NCBI GenBank assembly: GCA_006937955.1
Contig: SSNP01000080.1
Coordinates: 1,484,287-1,548,286, forward strand
Direction: 5' to 3'
Length of the DNA: 64,000 bases
DNA from: Pachypanchax playfairii
Taxonomy: Eukaryota > Chordata > Actinopteri > Cyprinodontiformes > Aplocheilidae
The notes beneath the pieces are model-generated. The model saw nothing but the letters and a program-made list of their open reading frames with translations, searched no databases and was not told the origin of the DNA. The translations under genes were made by a program, and so were the position numbers. Shown here piece after piece: positions 38,911-49,100 of this stretch (its first letter is position 1; each line of letters begins with the position of its first letter).

Positions 38911-40474
38911 CTGAAGCTGAGATTTGTTAAACTGCTGGTACTCTCTTCAGCTGTTGTGTGGGTTAATATGTGTGTTGGTGTGTGTGAGTGAAATGACACC
39001 CATGCCCAGGCTGATGCACCGACTGGTTTAGCTTTGACCAATGGTGCTTGGCATTGGGAGGGGGGCTGTGAGGATGGGGTTTGAACCTCCCACTGGTGCT
39101 GATGAAGACAAATGAGCTAACAAGACATGACGGAATTGCTTTTGCAGAGAGGTGGGGGGGGGGGGCTGAATGCTATGTATGGGTATTGTGTTGAACGTGG
39201 CTAAAGGGGCAGGTTGATTTATTGTTGCAGTGGCAGATAGCCATCGTTTTACCTCCCATACTTAATTCAACAAGACCCTGTGGTCTTTAATTACAGCCCC
39301 CAGCCTCTTCCATTCTCTCATCCATTTCCTTATTAGAAGAGTCATATCACACCATCATACATCCATGCATGCAAGAGAACAACACTATTTACGAAACAGT
39401 GCATGGGGGGGGGCGGGCGCAGAACTGGTGCACAAAATGTCACGACTGCATTGACTGTAAATTTAATTACCACTGTATAATCGAGAAGACTGTGAAAAGG
39501 TACAAGAATTACAGAGAGCAACGAAGCGAAGTCATACAAAGAGTTTCTGAAACAAGACCTGTATAAAAGTAAAAAATAAGGAAAATGGAGATAATGTGAA
39601 TAAGGAACTCTGAATGACAAATGTGAAAGACAGGACCATCTTCACAGGAAGGATGAGGGTTAAAGACGTGTTAAAAGGTGTAACAGTCTTCAGAGTTCAG
39701 TGGAACTCTGTGAATTTTTAAACCCCTTAAACACAAAGATAAGGAAAAAAAAAAGAAGCAATATATTTTAACACCCAAGCTGCAGGCAAAAAATGTTTTG
39801 GACATATTTCCTCTGAATAAAGAGTAAAAATATCAAAAACCTAATTTTCTGCAATCTGTCAAACCTACAAACTCCCCCACAGTCTCTGCACTGTATGTGC
39901 ATCACTTCAGATTTGGGATTGGACCGTCGCTGCATGTAAAGTCTTATGCTAAAGTTCTGTAAAGCTTTTCTTCTCATCCTTCAGGAACCATTAAAATTTT
40001 CTGTCTGGATCCAGACAACAATATCACATGAATGTGTTCCCTGTATCTTAAACAGTAACTGAGTTCCTGTAATTTAAAGAGCCTTTTGAAGAGCTGCTGG
40101 CAGTCTGACGATAATTAATGTGTTGAGCAGTAATACAGGAATAAAACTACAGCAGTTCTTTTTTCACACTTGTTGTCAGTTACAAATAATTCTGTTCTAA
40201 AAAGGATTATTTTAAAAAATCTATGCGCACAGCACAGCTGTGCAGGTATTTTTCCTCTGCTGCGAAGAAAACAAGTGAGAAGAGTTAGAGAGGAGTGAAA
40301 GTATGTGCAGCTCAACCCTTCGCAATTTATCACTGCGCTGCCATTCGCTCACTGAAATATCAGCCTATTAAAACATTCATTGAGCTGATTAAACTGCAAT
40401 AAAATCTAACAAAATTTCCACTGATACATTCAGGATATGATTTATAAGGCCGGAGCTGTGTGTGTGTGTGGGGG

Positions 40475-40767
40475 GGGGGGTTTGTATTTCTGACCTCCTG
40501 GGGACCAGTTTCCTGACTTTTACTATCTTTCTGGGGTCCGAGGGTTCTTGTGGGGACCGAAGCCTGGTCCCCATGAGGGGGACTCCCCTTTTTAGGGTTA
40601 GGGGTTAGGTTTATAGGTATGGTGTGAATAGAGTTTTAGTTAGTCTTAGGGTTAGTTATAGATCAGTAATGGTTAAGGTTAGGAAAAGGGTTTGGGTTAG
40701 GTATAAATCTAGTTACTAAAATCAATGGAAGTCAATGGACGGTCCCCATAAGGATAACAAAATAAAC

Positions 40768-40798
<31 letters not shown>
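40475..40798 (+). repeat. Teleost GGGGACC/TTAGGG-rich repeat running into (TG)n
   Basis: It has GGGGACCAG and GGGGACCGAAGCC blocks, then telomere-like GGGTTAGGGGTTAGG phrases, then ACTAAAATCAATGGAAGTCA and GGACGGTCCCCATAAGGATA, ending in a 15-unit TG run (40769-40798). The last 70 or so bases before the TG run recur almost unchanged at 45823-45905. This is a repeat type common in fish; it is not a real telomere. Confidence 0.8.
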
Positions 40799-40799
<1 letters not shown>

Positions 40800-42113
40800 C
40801 TTTCCAGCACGGATAAAATCAGATACTGCTGCCACCTTTTGGCTGAGCATGATTCTTTTTCAAACTAAATCCAGATAAGAAGATTGATGATCAAATGAGG
40901 ATAAAACTGTATATTTTATCTATTTTAAATCTATTTATGACTGTCAAATTTACAACTTTATTGTCATGGGAACAAAACCACACCAGGCTGCTTTTATTTT
41001 TAAATCATTTATGTTTTCAACATGTGCATTTTCTGTCCAACATGCCAGTTCTCATTATAAATGTGTCATTGTACACAACAAAAAGCATTTCACGTTTTTG
41101 TTTGATTCAAAATGAGCTGATATTAATGATCAGCTTGAAATGTCTACAGTAGTTCATTTTATAATATACACATTCTGTAAAACTACAGTAGAAAAAACAG
41201 GCTACAGATGTACAATGATCATCATGATCAGATAATTAAATATTTATTCTAGCATTTGATTAATGGTTGTAATTAATTAGTTCATCTTCAACATTTCCAT
41301 GAGGAAAAGGACAAAATATCTATAATGAGCTATTAGCTTTAGCTGGCACATTTTAACTAAATGTTTTGACTCATTCAGTCATTTATTCTTGATCAAGACA
41401 ATACATTGTTTATATATAGTAACTGGACTGTAGCTTATTAGATGAAGCCTGAACAAAAGGAGCGCCTCCTAGTGACTGGCTGACTAAAAATTAAAAATCC
41501 ACATCAGCTCATTTGTTCTGGTTGAAAATTTCTGTTAATTAATGTAAAGCTTACTTTGCTGCTGCTTGTTCAAATATTCATTTAAAAATACATTTAGTTA
41601 CAACTTGTTATTTGAAACCTTAAAATACCATGTTTGTGTTCTGAAAATTAGGCAGGATTTTTAGATCCATGTATGAGGAATATTTTGAATAAAACAGGAT
41701 GATGAAATCAATCAGTAATTTTTTTTTTAAATGAATGTAAATAATGAATCATATTTTCAGATGGATTTAAAAAAAATAGTCCAGAAATGATATGAATAAA
41801 CATCCAAAGAATAAATGCAACAAACATTAGAGTCAGTCTTTAATTAATTACAAATTTATGCTTCTAAATGTCACAACATCATTAGCATATAAATTTAATC
41901 ACCTACAACATCTTGCATCTGTTTCACAATTTACAATTATCTAAGAATAAGCTTCAATTTAACACAACGTGATCTGATCATTTAGTAAAAGTTTCAGATA
42001 ATTGGTGTGGGGTCAGACTGTAATAACACCCAGTTCAAATCTCACTGCATCAGCTGAGATGGAAGTGTTTTGTGTCAAACTGGTGCTGTATTGATCCATA
42101 TGGTTTATTACAG

Positions 42114-42293
42114 GCACAACTGAGTGTAAACAGTGTCGGGGAGGACAGGAGCAGGGATTACCTGGAAATGATGCTATTGATCGAGGGGGTTGCCTCAGGA
42201 GAGAGTTACATGTCACTCAGTTCGACAGAGGTGAACAATTTTCAGAAAGATGGTTCACAAAAAGGCAGAGCACAAGCGCCACCTGAGGTGTGA
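42114..42293 (+). CDS. Candidate exon encoding a tyrosine-motif tail, product unknown
   Basis: After a TTTATTACAG acceptor, a 59-codon frame runs to TGA, or to a possible donor GAG|gtgtga at 42287. The peptide contains DYLEMM, which fits the YxxM phosphatidylinositol-3-kinase docking pattern, and SYMSL, a YxxΦ pattern, as seen in receptor cytoplasmic tails. No transmembrane or extracellular exon was found upstream. Such short motifs also arise by chance, and open frames of this length are common in the region, so this is a weak call. Confidence 0.17.
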   Translation, partial: AQLSVNSVGEDRSRDYLEMMLLIEGVASGESYMSLSSTEVNNFQKDGSQKGRAQAPPEV

Positions 42294-42890
42294 ACGTGAC
42301 AAGGTGCATTTTTTACCCAGTGATGGATCTTCTACTAATGGTCATGTTGTTGTTAAGATTTAAATGTTGGAAGCAGTTCAGTCATGACTTCACAGAGTTC
42401 ACAAGCTGAGGAGGTTTGTTGTATCCTCTTGATTTTACAGATTTTAGAGTCAGGATCTGTTTTTTGAGACGTTATATTTCATGGATGTTTAATCCATGCA
42501 ACAAAACTGCTTTTGTTCGGAGTCCAAAATACTAAAACCAAAACAAATTTTAACCAAAGACACAAACTTTACACCAGAGCTGAACTATGACAAATCTAAA
42601 GGTTCTAAGAGATGCAAAATAAGAAAATACTAACACCTGAAAACTAAATGCCACACGTTTTTTCTTTATTCCCTCATATTCTTATCTCTTTGGGTCGTCT
42701 TTCCCCTTAAATCACTAGGTTTAAAACCTTGTGATATAAAGCAGGTGGACCTACTTTTTATCCTGATTTTTTTGCTGATGAGAGAGTTTTAGATTTTGAA
42801 AACTAAAAGACATAAAACATGAGCAGTAATACTTGATCAAAGATGATGGTAAAAATTCTATTCAGGCAAGTTGTTAAGATATAAATATAG

Positions 42891-42893
<3 letters not shown>

Positions 42894-42936
<43 letters not shown>

Positions 42937-42986
42937 CTTGAATGTGTGCGTGTGCGTGCATGCGTGCGTGTGTGTGTGTGTGTGTG
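42894..42986. repeat. (TG)n-(CG)5-(TG)n alternating purine-pyrimidine tract
   Basis: A long TG run leads into CGCGCGCGC (42929-42937), followed by interrupted TG/CG units to 42986. It is listed as a microsatellite; the CG core makes it unusually favourable for Z-DNA. Confidence 0.95.
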
Positions 42987-43926
42987 GAACGGGGGGGTTT
43001 CAAGCTGTAAAGCTGTGTGTGCTTCATAACAGTAATCTCAATCTGTTCTGGTATGACAGTCACACCAGTGTCACGTTGCTGCATAACTTTCTGTCTGCAG
43101 ACGCTCAGATATAAAAAAACCATCAACACATTGACCCCATTTTACCTGACAGCCCTTATTGTTCTTTTCTACATTACCTGGGATGAATATAAATAATATG
43201 TTTACAAAGATGGTCAAAAATAATAAGAATCTTAGTGATACAACTGAGTTTTGTTTTAATACTTGTGATAAGATCTGAGGTTTCCCATCTACACAATGCA
43301 ACTGAGTCTGGCTCCTACTCTGATTCACCACTGGGATGTTTACTATCTCACCAAGGTTATCTGTTTGATTGTTTCACTTTAGCTGTTAAAAAGAAAAGTC
43401 ATTATTCCTCCCTGCAAATCATGTCTCACAGGTGTGGCGGTAATGTTGTTGATGGAATGGGGGGTTTTCACTGGTATCCAGTCCGATGCATTCTGTTTGA
43501 ACTGTACTGAACAGCACACAAACTGCAAGATTACTAACTTAGTTGTCAGATTTATAAACTCACCTTTTTCTTGTTCATACAGATAATCTTACACAGAGGT
43601 AAAATCCGAACTTTTGTATGTTGCCTTCATCTATAGCCACTCCATGATCAAACAACAACAACAACAAAAATAAATTATTATTATTTTCTTTATTCTTCCT
43701 GTTTAGATTTTCATTCAGTCATTGACGAAGGTTTATTTTGTTTTGAAGCTTTCACGCCTCCTTAAATTGTAAAAACTTAATGATTCAAACAGACATTGTA
43801 ATGTTGTATTTGTCCACTCCACACGTTAACAATAAAGGTCACGGGTCTGTAGTGAAGAAGTGAAGTCAAAGCTATTAATACAGATCAGATCCAGAGTGGT
43901 TTTCCTGGGACAGAGTCACAGTGAGG

Positions 43927-45251
43927 ATGTGGTACCCTGGAGTCCTCTCAGCCCTGAAGCTTCTCTGTGTTGGATTGTTTGTTGGTCTGCTGCTCTGGTT
44001 CAGAAAAAGAGGTCAAGGTAAGCAGATGTTGTGTGAGTTTATTATGTGTGTTCTTGGATGGTTTGGTCTGTGCTTTGTTGAAATCTGAATGAACTGTTCA
44101 ACATTTTACTAAATAACTATAAAACATTATGTTTGTCATTGTAGAAGGAGGAGTTTGTGTTTCTGGTGTGTATTGATGTGCAGTGCATATACAAGCTTCA
44201 TATACATCAACATGTTCAGTTATGGGGATGACTCTGTACTTTCACAGTAATGGTGGTAAAGAAGGGGAGGGGTTACTGTGACTTTTATATATCTATTTGC
44301 AGGAAGTCAGCTGGCTCCAGCAAAAGAGACTCAGACTGTCACGGTTGTCGCGATGAGTCTATTCTCAGTGATTTTAATTCAAATATACATACATCAAACA
44401 ATGACCTCCTGCTTTCAGCTAGTTAATGCAAAATTTATATGTGCTATTTCTTAGTTTCTCTGAGCTCTACTTCATTAATAGGATTTGTACTTCGCTTGAA
44501 AACCTGCTGACAGTTCTATGTTGAAAGGGTTAGAAATTAGCAGAAGTTGTTGAGAACGTGTGTTGGAGCAGCATGTAGCCTTGTTGGTGTTAAACTGGAC
44601 CAATCTAACTGCAAGAAGAGATTTTTGTTTTCTGAAAAAACAAAGTAAATAAAAATATACTAACATGTTTTTTATGCCTGATTCACTCTGAAACAACCAG
44701 CTGATTAACTGTAACTTGTGAGACAAAAGATAAGGCCAGAGGGAGTAGACCATGTGTAACCAGCAGATATAAGCTGTAACTTCCTTAAATAACAAAATGG
44801 ATAAAAGAGAAAATAATTATGCTTGAGTAGTTCATCTTCTGTAAAGGTGGTTTATCATGCAGGTCAGGCTTAGTTATGCAACGTGGTGTACATTTTGGAG
44901 AAATGTTACACTACTTTTCCTCTCCAGGTGGTGACGACCTCTCTGCAGCTGAATGTGAGACATGCTCAAGTTTTGATTTAGCAGAGGATGCTGGTAAGTC
45001 AGACAACACACAATAATGAGCTAGTTTCAGTATGCAGAGTGTTCCTCTCTGAGTATTCAGCTCATATAAGATGAGAAACATTTTCAGAAATTCTAAGAAA
45101 TACAGCAAAGACATTAATACTCTATGAAAAACATTTGGTGTGTCATATGCAGCTATAGATGCTGATTTGTTTCAGCTGTAGATGAAAAATTATGATAAAA
45201 CTGAGGTTTTATTAATGTTTAATCTTTGTTCTACCAGGAAAGTTTCTCTGA
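43927..45251 (+). CDS. Two or three small exons encoding a single-pass membrane segment (microprotein or alternative pfkm 5' exons)
   Basis: Exon A (43927-44017, donor GTAAGC) begins with an ATG that has A at -3. It encodes MWYPGVLSALK followed by a roughly 18-residue hydrophobic stretch and a basic WFRKRG stop-transfer sequence. Exon B (44928-44993, acceptor TTTTCCTCTCCAG, donor GTAAGT) keeps phase 1 and adds 22 acidic, Cys/Ser-containing residues. Joined to 45238 (acceptor TTGTTCTACCAG), it ends after four more residues at TGA, giving 56 aa. Alternatively exon B joins the pfkm acceptor at 46124 in frame. The frame is also open 17 codons upstream of the ATG, so exon A could instead be the transmembrane exon of a larger receptor whose other exons are not found. 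No family is recognised. Confidence 0.35.
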
Positions 45252-45353
45252 CATAATCACTTTTTCAAAAGTGTGCTGGGGAGATACTTGTAGTGATGAT
45301 GGTGTTGGTTGTCAGCCAGTTTTCTCCTATAGGCCACAGAATATAGCCACATG

Positions 45354-45665
45354 ACATGATACGATACGATACAATACGATACAATACGATACAATACGAT
45401 ACAATACGATACAATACGATACAATACGATACAATACGATACAATACGATACAATACGATACAATACGATACAGTACAATACGATACGATACGATACGAT
45501 ACGATACAATACGATACGATACGATACGATACGATACGATACGATACGATACGATACGATACGAAATGAAACGATACAACTCGACACAACGCGACACGAT
45601 GCGCCACAATACGATACGACACGATATGATACGATACAATACAATATGATACAATATAATACAAT
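45354..45665. repeat. (ATACR)n pentanucleotide/10-bp satellite tract
   Basis: The first half is a 10 bp unit ACGATACAAT repeated about 11 times, followed by pure ACGAT units and then decaying variants. Because the unit lacks stops in all six frames, it produces long false Tyr/Ile/Arg frames on both strands. Confidence 0.97.
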
Positions 45666-45812
45666 ATGAATACATTTTTCACTTTGAATTAATTTGTTGA
45701 GAAAATAACCTTATTCCTTTTAAACTCATGTTAAGTCATTTTGTTTGCAATCTGGATTTTGGTTCAATGAAAATCCATGAGCTGTTTATTGACATTTCCT
45801 GCAAAATTTGTC

Positions 45813-45822
45813 NNNNNNNNNN
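45813..45822. other. Assembly gap (10 N)
   Basis: Ten N separate the DNA after the satellite from a repeat fragment that begins mid-element (compare 40684 onward). The true distance is unknown, so sequence, possibly including an exon between 44993 and pfkm, could be missing. Confidence 0.98.
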
Positions 45823-45925
45823 AAAAGGGTTTGGGTTAGGTATAAATCTAGTTACTAAAATCAATGGAAGTCAATGGACGGTCCCCATAAGGATAACAAA
45901 ACACACTTGTGGGTGTCTGTGTGTG

Positions 45926-45961
<36 letters not shown>
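45823..45961 (+). repeat. Second copy of the GGGGACC-type repeat plus (TG)n
   Basis: From AAAAGGGTTTGGGTTAGG through GGTCCCCATAAGGATAACAA it matches 40684-40761 almost base for base. It then enters a TG run with an interrupted CA/TG start. The 5' half is hidden by the gap. Confidence 0.85.
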
Positions 45962-45963
<2 letters not shown>

Positions 45964-46143
45964 TAAATGCGTCACAACTATGTGTGCTTCCATGTCTGCC
46001 AATAGGGCAGTTAATCTGGACACTTTTGCAACTGCTGTGACTTTCCATAACAGGCAGGTTGAGTTACTGTAGAGACACTTTGTGCTCCACACTGTACAGC
46101 AGCACTCACCGTCTCTCTGTCAGCCAGCTCCAGCTCCAGGACT

Positions 46144-49100
46144 ATGGCACAACAGGGTCCTGTCGACCCCACGAAGATGGGTGTTGGTCGGGCAATCGCC
46201 GTCCTGACTTCTGGAGGTGATGCCCAAGGTAAGTAGCTGGTGTGGAGTGGTTTTAGGTGAGTTTCACTCAGTATTAAGAACAGAAATGTGTCAATCTGTG
46301 CTAAATCTATTCAGGTTTTTGGGAATCTTTGCACTTGTCAGAATAACTCAGGCTCTCGTTCTGAGTGTGAATTCATTTAACTTCTGAATAACAAAATCAC
46401 AATCATGATGTCTGGCTGATCTTGCTTGGATGAAAGAGTGGAACTGACACCACAATCTGAAAAGTGATAATGCCAACCCCGTCTTTATAGACTCATAGAA
46501 ACATAGATTTATATTTCATATCAAATCGTACCTCCTATAATCTTTGTGACCGCTCATTCTCTGAGATTTCTTGTAGCTGTCACAGACCTAACTCATGTAA
46601 ACGGATGACATGTGCTGCCAGAACCACAGAGTAAGGCAAACATTCCTCTGACCTTTAACTTGATGAGGAACATGTTCATGACCTTTGAAAGGTGTGCTGG
46701 TGACCCCACGCCTCGGAGGTGTGAAGGCGTGAGGTGGACAATCCATCTATAGTGTTTCCATATGAAAATAACAAAATATAAAGGACATAAAAATAAATGC
46801 TAAACTAACTCTATCTATAATACTGTTTCATTTGAGTTTCATCCTTCTTCCATTTCTTGTTCCTCTCTGGATCATATCTATTAGAACAACTAATTTTAGA
46901 GGCATGACCTTTCTTTCATGTATGTGCAAATTAGTGAGTACATCGAGGAGGCCCTCCTACTGTTCCTTCTTGTCCCCTTTTCCTTTGCACTGCAAGTTGA
47001 GATGCCCTTGGCACCCTGAAAAGTAAACCTATCCACAGCTTGTCCTTTAAGTGACCCCCCCCAACTCGATTTGGGAAAGCTCACGGCTTGCACTGTCTGG
47101 TTGTGTTGCGGTGTTCCTTGCTTTAATGTGGTGTTTGGCAGCTGTATATTCAGAGCGTGTTATAAAATCTATAAAAAGAATGTCCAAAAATTGTTCCATA
47201 TTTGATTTGGAAAGCGTCAATAAATTAATAATATAATAAATGAACAAGAAAATCTGTTTTCTTCGAAGGGCTTTGAAATGAGCTCTTTCTAGTTACATTG
47301 CTAAGTTAAAGGGAGAGGGATTCTGTGTGGGTTTTGAACAGGTAAAATCTTACTTGTTATAGATCGCTCTTTGAAAATCCTCAGATTAGAGGAACAGTTC
47401 AGTTCCGGACAGATTAATAAACTATAATCCAATTGGACCAAGACCAAAGAGGATTTCTGTTGCCTTAAAACTCTAATCTGAAATGTTTATATAGAAGTTT
47501 AAATGAACAGAATGTTTCTCTGCTACAAACTGCTTTATTATTTTAGCCTGAATGTTTGAATATTCCTTAATACCACGGGATGCACCAGTGGAGCTGCAGC
47601 TTGCTGATGCTAATGCTGTTTGTCTTTGCAAATAACCACAACATTCTTTGTAAATAACTGTACAATGTAAATGAATCCTGATGTAAAAGTTTTTTTTAAT
47701 ATAAAAGCATTCATGTTAATCTATTTGAGACAGCAGCAGTAGCTACCATTTGGTCTTGAATCTTGCTGAGACAATCCGTCAGCTAGTCAGTTCAGTCAGA
47801 TTTAAAGTCTCTATACTGAGTTTTTCTAGGAAAGTCAAAACTTTCTAGGCTTTATATTTGACAAAAATAATGTTGTGAAAGCCAGTAATGAAAACTTGTG
47901 AGCTCTGTCGCAATAATACAAATGAAAATCTACATACTCTTCCTGCAGGTATGAATGCAGCTGTAAGAGCCACCGTTCGAGTGGGACTGTACACCGGAGC
48001 CAAGGTTTACTTTGTACATGAGGTAAAACAGTTTTGTTTGTACAGGGTCAAAACAGCTATAAAACACCGGGGGGGTATGGTGATTTTTTATCAGTCCAAC
48101 AATCCAAAATTCAAGAGACAACTCATTTTAAACAGCATCAAATGCTCCTAAATAAAAACACACATCTTCTTTTTTGTGCTGGAAAAAGCATCAAATCAGT
48201 CAATTAACCACAAGAGTTGTTTCAGATAAACTATTTGCCCTTTCCACCTTTGTAATGCCAAGTTTTAATAAAAAGAAAAATATTTGTTTCACTGAAACAG
48301 CTGCACCTGCCAGAGCAAATATATGCCTGTATCATTAAACCTTGACCTTTTTCCCAGCAATGACCTTTTTTCCAGGAAGTCATATTGGGTTACATTTTGT
48401 CGCGTGCTGACAGGGTTACCAGGGTCTGGTGGATGGTGGAGATCATATCCGTCCTGCTACTTGGGAAAGTGTATCGATGATGCTGCAGTTGGTGAGAACA
48501 AGTGCTATATACAGTCTTAGACTTGTGATCAGGGTGTAACTTTTTGTGTAAAGTGCAGTACTGAAGGTCAAACAGTCATTTAAATGTCAAGGTTCATTTA
48601 ACAGACTTCATGGACCTTGAACATGAACACTTCCATTGAAAATGATCCCTTCGCCTTTCTTACTGTCTTGTCCTCTTGTTTGAGACTGAAATCTCTTTTC
48701 CTTGCCTTAAATCAGGGTGGAACCGTGATCGGCAGTGCTCGCTGTCAGGATTTTCGTACCAAAGAGGGGCGCACCAAGGCTGCCTATAACTTAGTCAAGC
48801 TCGGCATCACCAACCTGTGTGTTATTGGAGGTGATGGTAGCCTAACTGGTGCCAACCAGTTCAGGACAGAGTGGAAAGACCTGCTGGCAGACCTGATTAA
48901 AGCTGGTTAGACTTGACCTTAAAGAAAACGACATGGCATGCATTCACTTACAAAATTCAGATTAAGCATATAATTGTGTGATTTACTTCAGTTAGCACTG
49001 AGTAGTTTATGAATCTGTGCACAGGAAAAATCAGTGCAAATGAGGCCAAGAATTCCTCCCACCTTAACATTGTCGGCATGGTGGGATCCATTGACAACGA

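Larger units (their letters stand above)
35991..43926. other. Intergenic region upstream of pfkm, no confirmed gene
   Basis: Separately listed items are the SINE tail at 37590, the MITE at 38013-38502, the motif-rich block at 38761-38910, the GGGGACC repeat at 40475, the weak candidate exon at 42114 and the TG/CG run at 42894. Poly-G runs occur at 38629-38638, 39155-39165 and 40471-40480. The rest (for example 36000-37580, 40860-42000 and 43000-43870) is AT-rich DNA in which nothing was recognised. Confidence 0.55.

Noticed and set aside
40597..40720. Interstitial telomere
   Set aside because: The TTAGG phrases are irregular and sit inside a dispersed repeat whose partial copy is at 45823.
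45354..45620. CRISPR-like regular repetition
   Set aside because: There are no spacers; the repetition is a continuous 5/10 bp satellite in a vertebrate genome.
45257..45682. Long open frames of Arg-Ile-Val-Ser-Tyr and Asp-Thr-Ile-Arg-Tyr repeats on both strands
   Set aside because: They are translation of a stop-free pentanucleotide satellite; simultaneous open frames on both strands and lack of any other codon content exclude a gene.
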